Shown here: piece by piece, positions 13,625 through 19,736 of the stretch
How positions within the stretch are numbered: position 1 is the first letter of the stretch
Layout of the letters: the number at the start of each line of letters is the position of its first letter
IMG/VR virus record: IMGVR_UViG_3300033571_025982
Location: 1 to 30,392 of that record
From: a virus
Length of the DNA stretch: 30,392 nt
Reading direction: 5' to 3' (one strand)
Made by a program: the position numbers and the translations under genes
The notes under the pieces: model-generated
Told to the model about the DNA's origin: nothing
Databases searched by the model: none
Seen by the model: the letters and a program-made list of their open reading frames with translations, nothing else

Positions 13625-14452
13625 ATGGCACGGAAGCCAAAGAAGCCTACGGCGGATAACAATGTAATTCCGCCGCAGGAAGCGCTTAAGTATCTTTTCA
13701 ACCTCGGTTATTTCGAGGGGAAATCGTGGTCTAAAGTCAAAACGATCCGCGGCAAGGAACTAGAGAAGGCAATCTGCGCCTATCAAAAGTTCAACGGCAT
13801 CGACGAGTGCGGCTGCATTGACGACGTCACCGCGCACCGGTTGAACCGCCGCCGCTGTGGCCTGCCGGACTTCGGCATCACCGACCCGAACGGCGAGCCG
13901 TGCAAGTGGCCGATGCCGAAGATCACGTACTATCACGACGTCAAGATGCCCGGCATCACGGAAGAGCAGGTGCGTGACGCGTATGACGTCGCGTTCAGTC
14001 AGTGGGCTGAAGTATGCAACATCGAGCCGACACGCGTGGACGGCTACGAGCGCGCCAATATTTACGCCAAGTCTGGCAGCGGCAAGAAATACAACCTCGA
14101 CAACCGCGGCGGGACATTAGCGTGGAGCGAGTTGCCGTGTGGCGTGGCGCACAACGTGCAACTAGAGCAAATGTACGACGAAGCGGAGCCGTGGTCGTTT
14201 AACATGGCTGTCGCCGTCATTTGCCACGAACTTGGCCACGCGCTCGGCTTGCCGCATTTAAACAACGGCAACCTGATGGCGCCCTACTATGACCCCAACG
14301 TCACGTCGCCACAAAAGGGCGATATTGAAGAAATCGTAAAGTTATACGGTAAGCGCACGAAGAAGTACCCGATTACAAAAGATGCCGCCCTAAAAGTTGG
14401 CGGCACCATTGTCATTAACGGGCGGCCTTATGTGCTGGTACCCAAAACTTGA
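13625..14452 (+). CDS. Matrixin (MMP-like, M10A) zinc metalloprotease with cysteine-switch prodomain
   Basis: A 275-aa protein with the full domain order of a matrix metalloproteinase zymogen. Residues about 17-74 resemble the PGBD/MMP prodomain (helical, with AYQKFNGIDECGCIDDVT). Next is RRCGLPD at 76-82, the counterpart of the PRCGxPD cysteine switch (C78), in which Cys caps the catalytic zinc. The catalytic domain follows from about residue 95. The zinc site is HELGHALGLPH (H201, E202, H205, H211). The Met-turn is NLMAPYY with M218. A short C-terminal strand region (255-273) replaces hemopexin. No signal peptide is visible, so export would need a holin, virion injection or lysis. Neighbours are membrane proteins and a papain-like peptidase. 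Targets could be host envelope proteins or phage precursors (inference). Confidence 0.93.
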   Translation: MARKPKKPTADNNVIPPQEALKYLFNLGYFEGKSWSKVKTIRGKELEKAICAYQKFNGIDECGCIDDVTAHRLNRRRCGLPDFGITDPNGEPCKWPMPKITYYHDVKMPGITEEQVRDAYDVAFSQWAEVCNIEPTRVDGYERANIYAKSGSGKKYNLDNRGGTLAWSELPCGVAHNVQLEQMYDEAEPWSFNMAVAVICHELGHALGLPHLNNGNLMAPYYDPNVTSPQKGDIEEIVKLYGKRTKKYPITKDAALKVGGTIVINGRPYVLVPKT

Positions 14453-14484
14453 TAAAATCACTGGATATCTTTAAGGAGAAAACC

Positions 14485-14769
14485 ATGACTCAGTTTCAAA
14501 TGCTTGCGCTTGGTGTATTCGTCGGTGTTGTCGCCGTGGCTTACCGCAAGGAACTGTTGGCGTTATTGAAGAGTTTGCTGAAGCGTGGCGGCGTTGAAAC
14601 CCCCGCCGCGGCGCCTAAGTCGATTGCCGTAACAATCGTTGACGACCTGATCTCGGTCACCGAACTGCGCGATAAGTTGGCGTCCGAAGGTTGCCAGCAG
14701 GGCGTCGAAGCGTGCACCAGTCTTCTGCGTGTCATTGTTGAGCACACCCCGCCGGCCAAGAACGTCTGA
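14485..14769 (+). CDS. Membrane-anchored small protein, hypothetical
   Basis: A 94-aa protein. AAGGAGA (14473-14479) before ATG 14485 decides the start. An N-terminal hydrophobic helix (about residues 5-20) is followed by a basic stretch, a Pro/Ala linker and a small helical domain with two cysteines (C70 and C77 region). An extended -10-like TG-A-TAAAAT occurs at 14450-14458, overlapping the preceding stop, but no -35 is seen. Function unknown. Confidence 0.65.
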   Translation: MTQFQMLALGVFVGVVAVAYRKELLALLKSLLKRGGVETPAAAPKSIAVTIVDDLISVTELRDKLASEGCQQGVEACTSLLRVIVEHTPPAKNV

Positions 14770-14793
14770 TAAACCAGATTTGGAGTATTTCCC

Positions 14794-15228
14794 ATGAAGA
14801 AATTAGTTTGGGTTGCTGGCCTCGTGCTGTTGGTGGCGCTGTTTTTTCCGAACGGCATCAGCCTGCCGACTCCGAAGCCGGTTCCCGCACCCGTCGATGT
14901 CGAGACAGACGCCACCATCGTTAAAATCTTGGCCGAAGCCACGCCGGAAGACAAAGCGCACATTGCTGGTGTATACGACGCGATGGCGACCGTGCTGCGC
15001 CGCGATAACGGCGTCCGAATCAAGACGACAGAGCGTTGGTCTGACTATCAGGCCAACACGCTGCAACTCGCTATGGAAACTCCCGGCAAGTACGAAGGCC
15101 TCGACGTCGCGATTGAAGACGTGTTCAAGAAGACGGTCGGCACCGATGACGTGCTGCCGAATAATCCTGAAACACAGCAGCGTCTCGTCAAAGCCTGCGA
15201 AGTTGTTGCAGCCTCGGCGCGTAAGTAA
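14794..15228 (+). CDS. Exported or membrane-anchored protein, hypothetical
   Basis: A 144-aa protein with a typical signal sequence or anchor: MKK start, hydrophobic core (residues 5-18), then Pro-rich segment (PTPKPVPAPVD) as a linker. The remainder is an acidic/helical domain with a Trp/Tyr patch (ERWSDYQANTLQL). There is no lipobox Cys, so a type I signal or uncleaved anchor is more likely. Its position between the metalloprotease and the papain-like peptidase suggests a periplasmic or envelope partner. No family recognised. Confidence 0.65.
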   Translation: MKKLVWVAGLVLLVALFFPNGISLPTPKPVPAPVDVETDATIVKILAEATPEDKAHIAGVYDAMATVLRRDNGVRIKTTERWSDYQANTLQLAMETPGKYEGLDVAIEDVFKKTVGTDDVLPNNPETQQRLVKACEVVAASARK

Positions 15229-15335
15229 TACCGCTATCACGGAGTCGCGTCATGCCCGCATCGTGCACGATTACTGCTGTCATCGTCGGCGCGTGGCTCC
15301 TGTTTCTTTTTTTTGTTATCATAAGAGACGTGTTG

Positions 15336-15359
15336 ACGCGGCGCCCAAAAACGCCGCGT
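15336..15359 (+). terminator. Strong hairpin followed by T-rich stretch
   Basis: ACGCGGCG (15336-15343) and CGCCGCGT (15352-15359) form an 8-bp GC-rich stem with loop CCCAAAAA, followed by TTTGTCTGTTT. This is intrinsic-terminator-like. It stands 17 bases before a strong AAAGGAGAG ribosome site, so it could equally be a 5' stabilising hairpin of the next mRNA. An open reading frame from 15252 runs through it. Confidence 0.5.
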
Positions 15360-15389
15360 TTGTCTGTTTATGAGCAAAGGAGAGAATCT

Positions 15390-15743
15390 ATGACTGACGT
15401 TTTAACTTACGCTGTTTCCGCTGCTCCCGTCGTCGATGGCGACGTTGTATCACGCGAACTCAGCGTGGTTATCAACGGGGTGGAGCAACCTGTTGCTTCG
15501 TTCCCGGGTTACGCAGTTGATCTCGGCGTCCTAGAGGCGCCGCAGAATGCTGAGGTTGTTTTACGGCTCGTCGACGTAGACGACGCCGGCAACCGATCTG
15601 AACCCGCTGAGATGATGTTTGTGGCCGTCGATACCCTGCCGCCCGCTGCTCCGGGTGCGCTGGGCGTGTCGCTGGTCAGCGAAACCACCGTCTCGGACGA
15701 GGCTCCGGAGGGCGGAACTGACGAAGACGTTACTAACGCGTAA
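15390..15743 (+). CDS. Ig/fibronectin-like small protein (decoration or structural candidate)
   Basis: A 117-aa product with a beta-sandwich look: alternating hydrophobic residues, VVLRLVDVDDAGNRSEP (typical of FN3/Ig-like repeats), a Pro-rich end (DTLPPAAPGALG) and an acidic tail. AAAGGAGAG (15376-15384) gives a strong start at ATG 15390. The frame is also open from ATG 15252, which has GGAG at 15241-15244, 7 bases upstream. That would add 46 residues with a hydrophobic anchor (VIVGAWLLFLFFVII). Hairpins lie on both sides of the gene. It may be an abundant, separately expressed virion or surface protein (inference). No exact family known. Confidence 0.65.
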   Translation: MTDVLTYAVSAAPVVDGDVVSRELSVVINGVEQPVASFPGYAVDLGVLEAPQNAEVVLRLVDVDDAGNRSEPAEMMFVAVDTLPPAAPGALGVSLVSETTVSDEAPEGGTDEDVTNA

Positions 15744-15763
15744 CGTTTAACACACCGGTTGGT

Positions 15764-15791
15764 GCCCCGCCGTCCTGACGGGCGGCGGGGC
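15764..15791 (+). terminator. GC-rich hairpin downstream of the Ig-like gene
   Basis: GCCCCGCC (15764-15771) pairs with GGCGGGGC (15784-15791), with a 12-base loop that can pair partly inside. No T-tract follows (the downstream sequence is CTAACCCTAACACC). It could be a transcript-end stabiliser or a weak terminator between the Ig-like gene and the peptidase. Confidence 0.55.
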
Positions 15792-15814
15792 CTAACCCTA
15801 ACACCTACAAAGCC

Positions 15815-16840
15815 ATGGCCGACACCGAACAATTTTTTGACAACGTATACGACGTAGTTGACGCTTACGAGAAGGGTTTCGTCGGCGCGTACTCCGATCC
15901 CGAAGAGCGTGCGAAACTGTGGGAAGAAGTTGCGGCCGCGGGCGGTATCCCGAATGGCGCGATGGCGTGCCAGTCGTACGGCCTTGAAGAGACTGGCAAA
16001 AATAAGTTAAGCCTCGCGTTCATGGAAATTCTGGCGCTGTATCCTGACTGTCTCCCGGGCGGAGCGCAGGGCCGCGGCGACTGTGTCAGTTGGAGTACAC
16101 GAAACGCGTGCCTTGGCACCATGTGCTGCGAAATTACAAGCGGCAAGCCCGACGAAGTTTCCGGGCGGCTTGAAGGCGCGCCGGAAGTGAGCGACACAGC
16201 GCGTTTAAACGGCGTCATCGCTACTGAAGCGTTTTACAATTGGCGCCGGCACGGCGGGGACGGATGGAGTTGCGATTCCGCCGCGCGTGTAGCCTTGCGC
16301 GAGTCTGGTCTGTGGCTCCGCAAGAAGTACGACGAAATCAACGTCGATTTCACGCAATATTCCGCCCGCAACGCCGGCATCTATGGTTCCAAAACGCCGC
16401 CTGAGTCGTGGCTGGAGATCGGCAAAGACCACTTGGTACGCACTGCGACCGACGTCGAAGATTACGAACAACTTCGCGACCTGATTGCCAACGGTTATTG
16501 CATTAGTTCATGCGGCTCGGAAGGATTTTCAAGTGATAGGGATGAGCATGGCGTGTCAGCCAGACGTGGGTCTTGGGCGCACGCCCTCGCCTATCTGGCC
16601 GTGGACGATCGCGACGTAATTAAGACGCTGTATAAAGAACCGCTGGTGTTGGTCCAAAATTCGTGGGGCGCGTGGAATGACGGACCTCGCCGCATTCTGG
16701 GCACGAACATCGATATCCCAATCGGCTCGTTCTGGGCACGTTGGTCCGATATCAAGAACCGCTCCATGATCGCTTTCTCGGGCGTCAACGGCTGGCCGCC
16801 CAAGAAACTCAAGTCATATGGTGCATTAGGTAACATTTAG
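15815..16840 (+). CDS. Papain-like (C1-type) cysteine peptidase
   Basis: A 341-aa protein with the three papain landmarks in order. The Gln/Cys region is GGAQGRGDCVSW (Q85 oxyanion, C90 nucleophile). His is H256 in GSWAHALAYLAVDD. Asn is N282 in LVQNSWGAWNDG, the papain QNSWG motif. The middle GGDGWSCDSAARVALRESG fits the family's substrate-groove region. The N-terminal about 80 residues could be a pro-region or targeting segment. No signal peptide and no clear Shine-Dalgarno are seen; ATG 15815 follows a GC hairpin. With the metalloprotease 1.4 kb upstream this gives two unrelated proteases in one module. Roles could be host-protein cleavage or virion maturation; not decided. Confidence 0.85.
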   Translation: MADTEQFFDNVYDVVDAYEKGFVGAYSDPEERAKLWEEVAAAGGIPNGAMACQSYGLEETGKNKLSLAFMEILALYPDCLPGGAQGRGDCVSWSTRNACLGTMCCEITSGKPDEVSGRLEGAPEVSDTARLNGVIATEAFYNWRRHGGDGWSCDSAARVALRESGLWLRKKYDEINVDFTQYSARNAGIYGSKTPPESWLEIGKDHLVRTATDVEDYEQLRDLIANGYCISSCGSEGFSSDRDEHGVSARRGSWAHALAYLAVDDRDVIKTLYKEPLVLVQNSWGAWNDGPRRILGTNIDIPIGSFWARWSDIKNRSMIAFSGVNGWPPKKLKSYGALGNI

Positions 16841-16842
16841 CG

Positions 16843-16862
16843 ACATATCGGTTTTGATATGT
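16843..16862. repeat. Inverted repeat after the papain-like gene
   Basis: ACATATC and GATATGT flank GGTTTT in the 89-base gap downstream of the peptidase. The hairpin has 7 pairs, mostly A-T, with no T-tract after it. TTGATA (16854-16859) with a weak TAAGAA 17 bases later could be a promoter overlapping the repeat, which would make the repeat operator-like; weak evidence. Confidence 0.5.
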
Positions 16863-16929
16863 TACGCGGAACGACATAAGAAATTTGTGTTCAACCGCTC
16901 AAACCTTCAAAATATTAAAGGGTACAAGC

Positions 16930-17211
16930 ATGCCTAACTGGTTAACGGCGCTTATCGCGTTCGTGCTCGGTCTTTTTTCGCCGGGGCTGTATCATGACAA
17001 CGCCGCGCCTCAAAAAGACTATATCGCTCTGGTCGCTTCAGAGGCTGCTTATTCTGCTCTTATTCCTGAAGCAGCGCCCGTAAAGCCCAAAGTCCCCACA
17101 AAGGACTGCACGACCTGCAAGGGCACTGGGCGAGTCAGGACGGGCGATGATCATGGCTGGACCAAGTGCCCCGACTGCGATCCCACGCTCGGGCAGACTA
17201 TTTCGCGATAA
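16930..17211 (+). CDS. Membrane-anchored single DnaJ-type zinc-finger protein
   Basis: A 93-aa protein with an N-terminal hydrophobic segment (residues 4-20) and a C-terminal half of the DnaJ cysteine-rich motif: C60-x2-C63-x-G-x-G, then C80-x2-C83. This probably binds one zinc ion. The linker is Pro/Lys-rich. ATG 16930 is chosen over the upstream TTG at 16885 because AAAGGG precedes it. J-domain residues are absent, so it is not a DnaJ co-chaperone. Such single fingers occur as small metal-binding or redox-sensing modules. Function unknown. Confidence 0.65.
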   Translation: MPNWLTALIAFVLGLFSPGLYHDNAAPQKDYIALVASEAAYSALIPEAAPVKPKVPTKDCTTCKGTGRVRTGDDHGWTKCPDCDPTLGQTISR

Positions 17212-17262
17212 TTGCCTGTGGCGCAATAATCCCGAACTAGATTACCGTTGCCGAAACGCGTA

Positions 17263-17337
17263 ATGTCAGATATACAAGACGTTACGGAGGCTGACGTTCG
17301 ATATAGGCGACATAAGGTGCAAGGATGCCCGATCTGA
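17263..17337 (+). CDS. 24-aa peptide ORF, doubtful
   Basis: MSDIQDVTEADVRYRRHK continues to a Cys-Pro-Ile end. It overlaps the start of the next gene by 13 bases in another frame. No ribosome site is visible. It is the only ORF in the 113-base gap 17212-17324 and may act, if translated, as a leader peptide coupled to the next gene. Confidence 0.2.
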   Translation: MSDIQDVTEADVRYRRHKVQGCPI

Positions 17338-17825
17338 AAAAAGTCACAGGGAAGTGCTACAGGTTCCGCGGCCTCAAGTTTTACGCGGAAAACGGATTTG
17401 TCTGTTTGCACGACGAGGACACGGGCGAGTTCTACGTCCTGACTCGTAAAGAATTCCTGCTGCGTGCACAGGCCCTTTCCGACGAAGCCGCCCGTCTGCG
17501 CCACGTCGCCGCCGAAAACCCGTCTAAGGCGTCGTGGTTGTCTGCTGACCGCTCTGACCTGATTCGCGCTATTGAAGAAATGATTGCCTGCACGAACGAG
17601 GCTAAGGAGCAAGGCGACCGCTCGGACCCGGAAGTCGATGCGTGGTTCATGAAGCACCGCCCGAACCGCAAGAGCCGGATTTCGTTGGCGTCGGGGGCTA
17701 ATTTTACGACTTCACTTCCCGGCGCGCTTCCTTTAGGCCGAGATACTGGAAAATACGTCGCTCCAGACTTTACAATGGGGGCTACGCCGAATACCCCCAA
17801 AAAGTTAATTCTGCCGGGAGAGTGA
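17325..17825 (+). CDS. Hypothetical soluble protein
   Basis: A 166-aa protein. The N-terminal part is strand-rich and basic/aromatic (CYRFRGLKFYAENGFVCLHDED). The middle is helical with many Ala/Glu (about 50-100), and the C-terminus is Gly/Pro/Ser-rich and likely disordered. AAGGTG precedes ATG 17325. It ends one base before the next start, so it belongs to the same transcript as the following Gly-rich proteins. No family recognised. Confidence 0.7.
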   Translation: MPDLKKVTGKCYRFRGLKFYAENGFVCLHDEDTGEFYVLTRKEFLLRAQALSDEAARLRHVAAENPSKASWLSADRSDLIRAIEEMIACTNEAKEQGDRSDPEVDAWFMKHRPNRKSRISLASGANFTTSLPGALPLGRDTGKYVAPDFTMGATPNTPKKLILPGE

Positions 17826-17826
17826 C

Positions 17827-18333
17827 ATGGATTTTGATAGCATTGACGAAAAGACGGCCTTCAAGATGGGTTTCGCCGCCCGATGCTTTGAAATGGGCCT
17901 TGAACCCGAACAGGTGAAGGAAGCGTTTGAAAAAAGCGCACTTCTTCCCACATTTCTCGGCGGCACAGGCACTGGATTGTTAGCGCGTTTTGCCCCGGCC
18001 CTCGCCGCCCGCCTTGCGCCAATTGCTGCCCGCACAGGCGCCGCAACAAAGACCGTAGGCACCGCGGGCATTCTTGCTAGTCCTTTCTTGCTTAACGGCG
18101 GCCTTTCAGCGGCTAAAGACCTCGGCCTTGCTGGTATTGGCATTGGCGGAGCAGCGGGCCTTCTGGGTGGCGCCGCGCTCGGTTACGGCAAAGCCAAGTT
18201 AGACGAAGAACCGATTGACGAAGACGAGATTAAATCAAAAGAATTATCGGATACATACAAGGTCTACTCTGATCGACTCAAGGCCCAGAAAGCCTACAAG
18301 AAGTATCGGCAGGCTCGTGAAACCTCGCGCTAA
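17827..18333 (+). CDS. Gly/Ala-rich putative membrane-inserting virion protein
   Basis: A 168-aa protein. An N-terminal helical head (residues 1-36) ends in EAFEKSALLP. Then come two long hydrophobic Gly/Ala-rich segments (about 40-85 and 90-120) and a charged coiled tail (125-168). GGGAGAG lies just before the ATG. The FEKSA-hydrophobic-P motif recurs in the protein at 24182. Layout resembles other Gly-rich proteins of this genome. It may be a virion protein inserted into the host membrane during injection (inference); no enzyme motif. Confidence 0.7.
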   Translation: MDFDSIDEKTAFKMGFAARCFEMGLEPEQVKEAFEKSALLPTFLGGTGTGLLARFAPALAARLAPIAARTGAATKTVGTAGILASPFLLNGGLSAAKDLGLAGIGIGGAAGLLGGAALGYGKAKLDEEPIDEDEIKSKELSDTYKVYSDRLKAQKAYKKYRQARETSR

Positions 18334-18345
18334 CGAAAGGCTCCT

Positions 18346-18693
18346 GTGAGTACAAGGAAGTATTTTCAAGAGGTAGCCGGGGGTCAGCACGGGAATCATC
18401 GGTTGTATTGGCCGGGAACACCTGAAGGTTTTCCTGTCATTGCGCCGCCCGGAACTGCCCCAAACTTAAAAGACGGCGAACTGGAAAACATTGATTTCCG
18501 GCTCGACTTCAAGTCTAGGATGTTCGAATTGTGGGATGAGCAGCAAAAGGCCGAATTTGACGACATCAATGATAAAATGGTCAACGGCTGGTATATGGCG
18601 CAAAAACGTTCCGATCACTGGGACGAAGAACACAAACATTACAGAGTCTGGCTGGAGTGGTGCCAAGTTTACGGCATGATTCCGCCCAAATAA
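18346..18693 (+). CDS. Hypothetical aromatic-rich protein
   Basis: A 115-aa protein rich in Trp, Tyr, Asp and Glu, with no membrane segment. The N-terminal third has His/Gly/Pro loops (GGQHGNHRLYWPGTPEG); the C-terminal half is helical (KAEFDDINDKMVNGWYMA). The GTG start at 18346 is supported by AAAGG 5 bases upstream. It sits between two Gly-rich genes, likely part of the same virion module. Not recognised. Confidence 0.7.
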   Translation: MSTRKYFQEVAGGQHGNHRLYWPGTPEGFPVIAPPGTAPNLKDGELENIDFRLDFKSRMFELWDEQQKAEFDDINDKMVNGWYMAQKRSDHWDEEHKHYRVWLEWCQVYGMIPPK

Positions 18694-18705
18694 CGGCAGG
18701 CGACT

Positions 18706-19734
18706 ATGGGCTACGCAGAAGACGGCAAAGAAATCTTTAACAATGTCCTGTTAGGCACCGGCGTCGGGGCTTCGGCCACCGGGCTGTACTACTTGGCCAA
18801 GAAACTGCGGAAGCGCTTTGAAGATCAGTTGGCGCGCAGCAAGCCCGTAACGCCCGACTACAATGACGTCGCGCTTGATACGCCTGAATTACTGCCGGCT
18901 CCTGAGCAAAAGAAATTGGCTTTTGACGCGTATACGGTTGCGGCGCCGGCTGTTGGCGGCGCGGCTGGTGCGATCTTGGCGTCTGCGTTGTCGGACGAGA
19001 AGACGAAGAAGCGGAATGCGTTGCTGGGCGGGCTTGCAGGTGCTGGCGTGGGCGCGGGTTTAAACACCAAGCCTGTTCACGAGTTTTTGGGCAAGAACAC
19101 GCCGCGCTCGTATCTCCCGTTTTTGGAGCCGATCTTAGGTAAGCCGCTTTTTAATCGCGGTTCTGGATATACCGGCTGGAACGCGATGATGAACGCTGGC
19201 GGCGCTGGTCTCGGCGTGCTGGGCGGAAAGACGCTTTACGATATGGCCGCTGAGCCGTACGCCGAAGCCGAGAAGAAAAAAGAACAATATGACAACGTTG
19301 AGTCCGCTCGCCGGCAGTATTTTGATGAGTTGCTGAAGGACGACGACAAAGATAGCAAAAAAGAGAAGAAGTCCTCGGTTACCGACATGCTCGATCAAGC
19401 CTATGACGTGTATACCGAAAAGAAAGCCGACTGGTCGGATTATCTCCGCTACGTTGATCCGTCTCGTTTGCCTATCCTTAAGTCCATTTTTCACGACTTG
19501 CCCAACATGTACGGCGTGGCAGCCGCTGGCGCGACGCTCGGCGGCGGCCTGATCGGCGGCAAATACATGTATGACAAGACCATGGCCGCGTCCTCAGCGA
19601 AGAATCTGGCCAAGGCTCTGGCGGCCAAGGATCGCATGAAAGACACAATGCCAGTCTGGATTGATCCGCAGGAATTAGCGCAGGTCAAAGACGTGGCTGC
19701 CACGAAAGAACCGCATGACGACCAAGGGGTGTGA
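18706..19734 (+). CDS. Gly/Ala-rich putative membrane-associated virion protein
   Basis: A 342-aa protein with alternating charged and Gly/Ala-rich hydrophobic blocks: about 10-28, 75-115, 150-175 and 265-285. A Lys/Asp/Glu-rich, probably coiled-coil region (190-235) lies between them. Several segments could insert in a membrane. No catalytic motif is visible. Its TGA overlaps the region of the RNA-polymerase start, so the polymerase is made from the same message. The layout matches the proteins at 11491 and 17827, suggesting an injected or internal virion protein (inference). Confidence 0.7.
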   Translation: MGYAEDGKEIFNNVLLGTGVGASATGLYYLAKKLRKRFEDQLARSKPVTPDYNDVALDTPELLPAPEQKKLAFDAYTVAAPAVGGAAGAILASALSDEKTKKRNALLGGLAGAGVGAGLNTKPVHEFLGKNTPRSYLPFLEPILGKPLFNRGSGYTGWNAMMNAGGAGLGVLGGKTLYDMAAEPYAEAEKKKEQYDNVESARRQYFDELLKDDDKDSKKEKKSSVTDMLDQAYDVYTEKKADWSDYLRYVDPSRLPILKSIFHDLPNMYGVAAAGATLGGGLIGGKYMYDKTMAASSAKNLAKALAAKDRMKDTMPVWIDPQELAQVKDVAATKEPHDDQGV

Positions 19735-19736
19735 CC

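Noticed and set aside
14450-14458. Extended -10-like TG-A-TAAAAT before the 14485 gene
   Set aside because: No -35 is present and the sequence overlaps a stop codon; kept only as a note in the 14485 entry.
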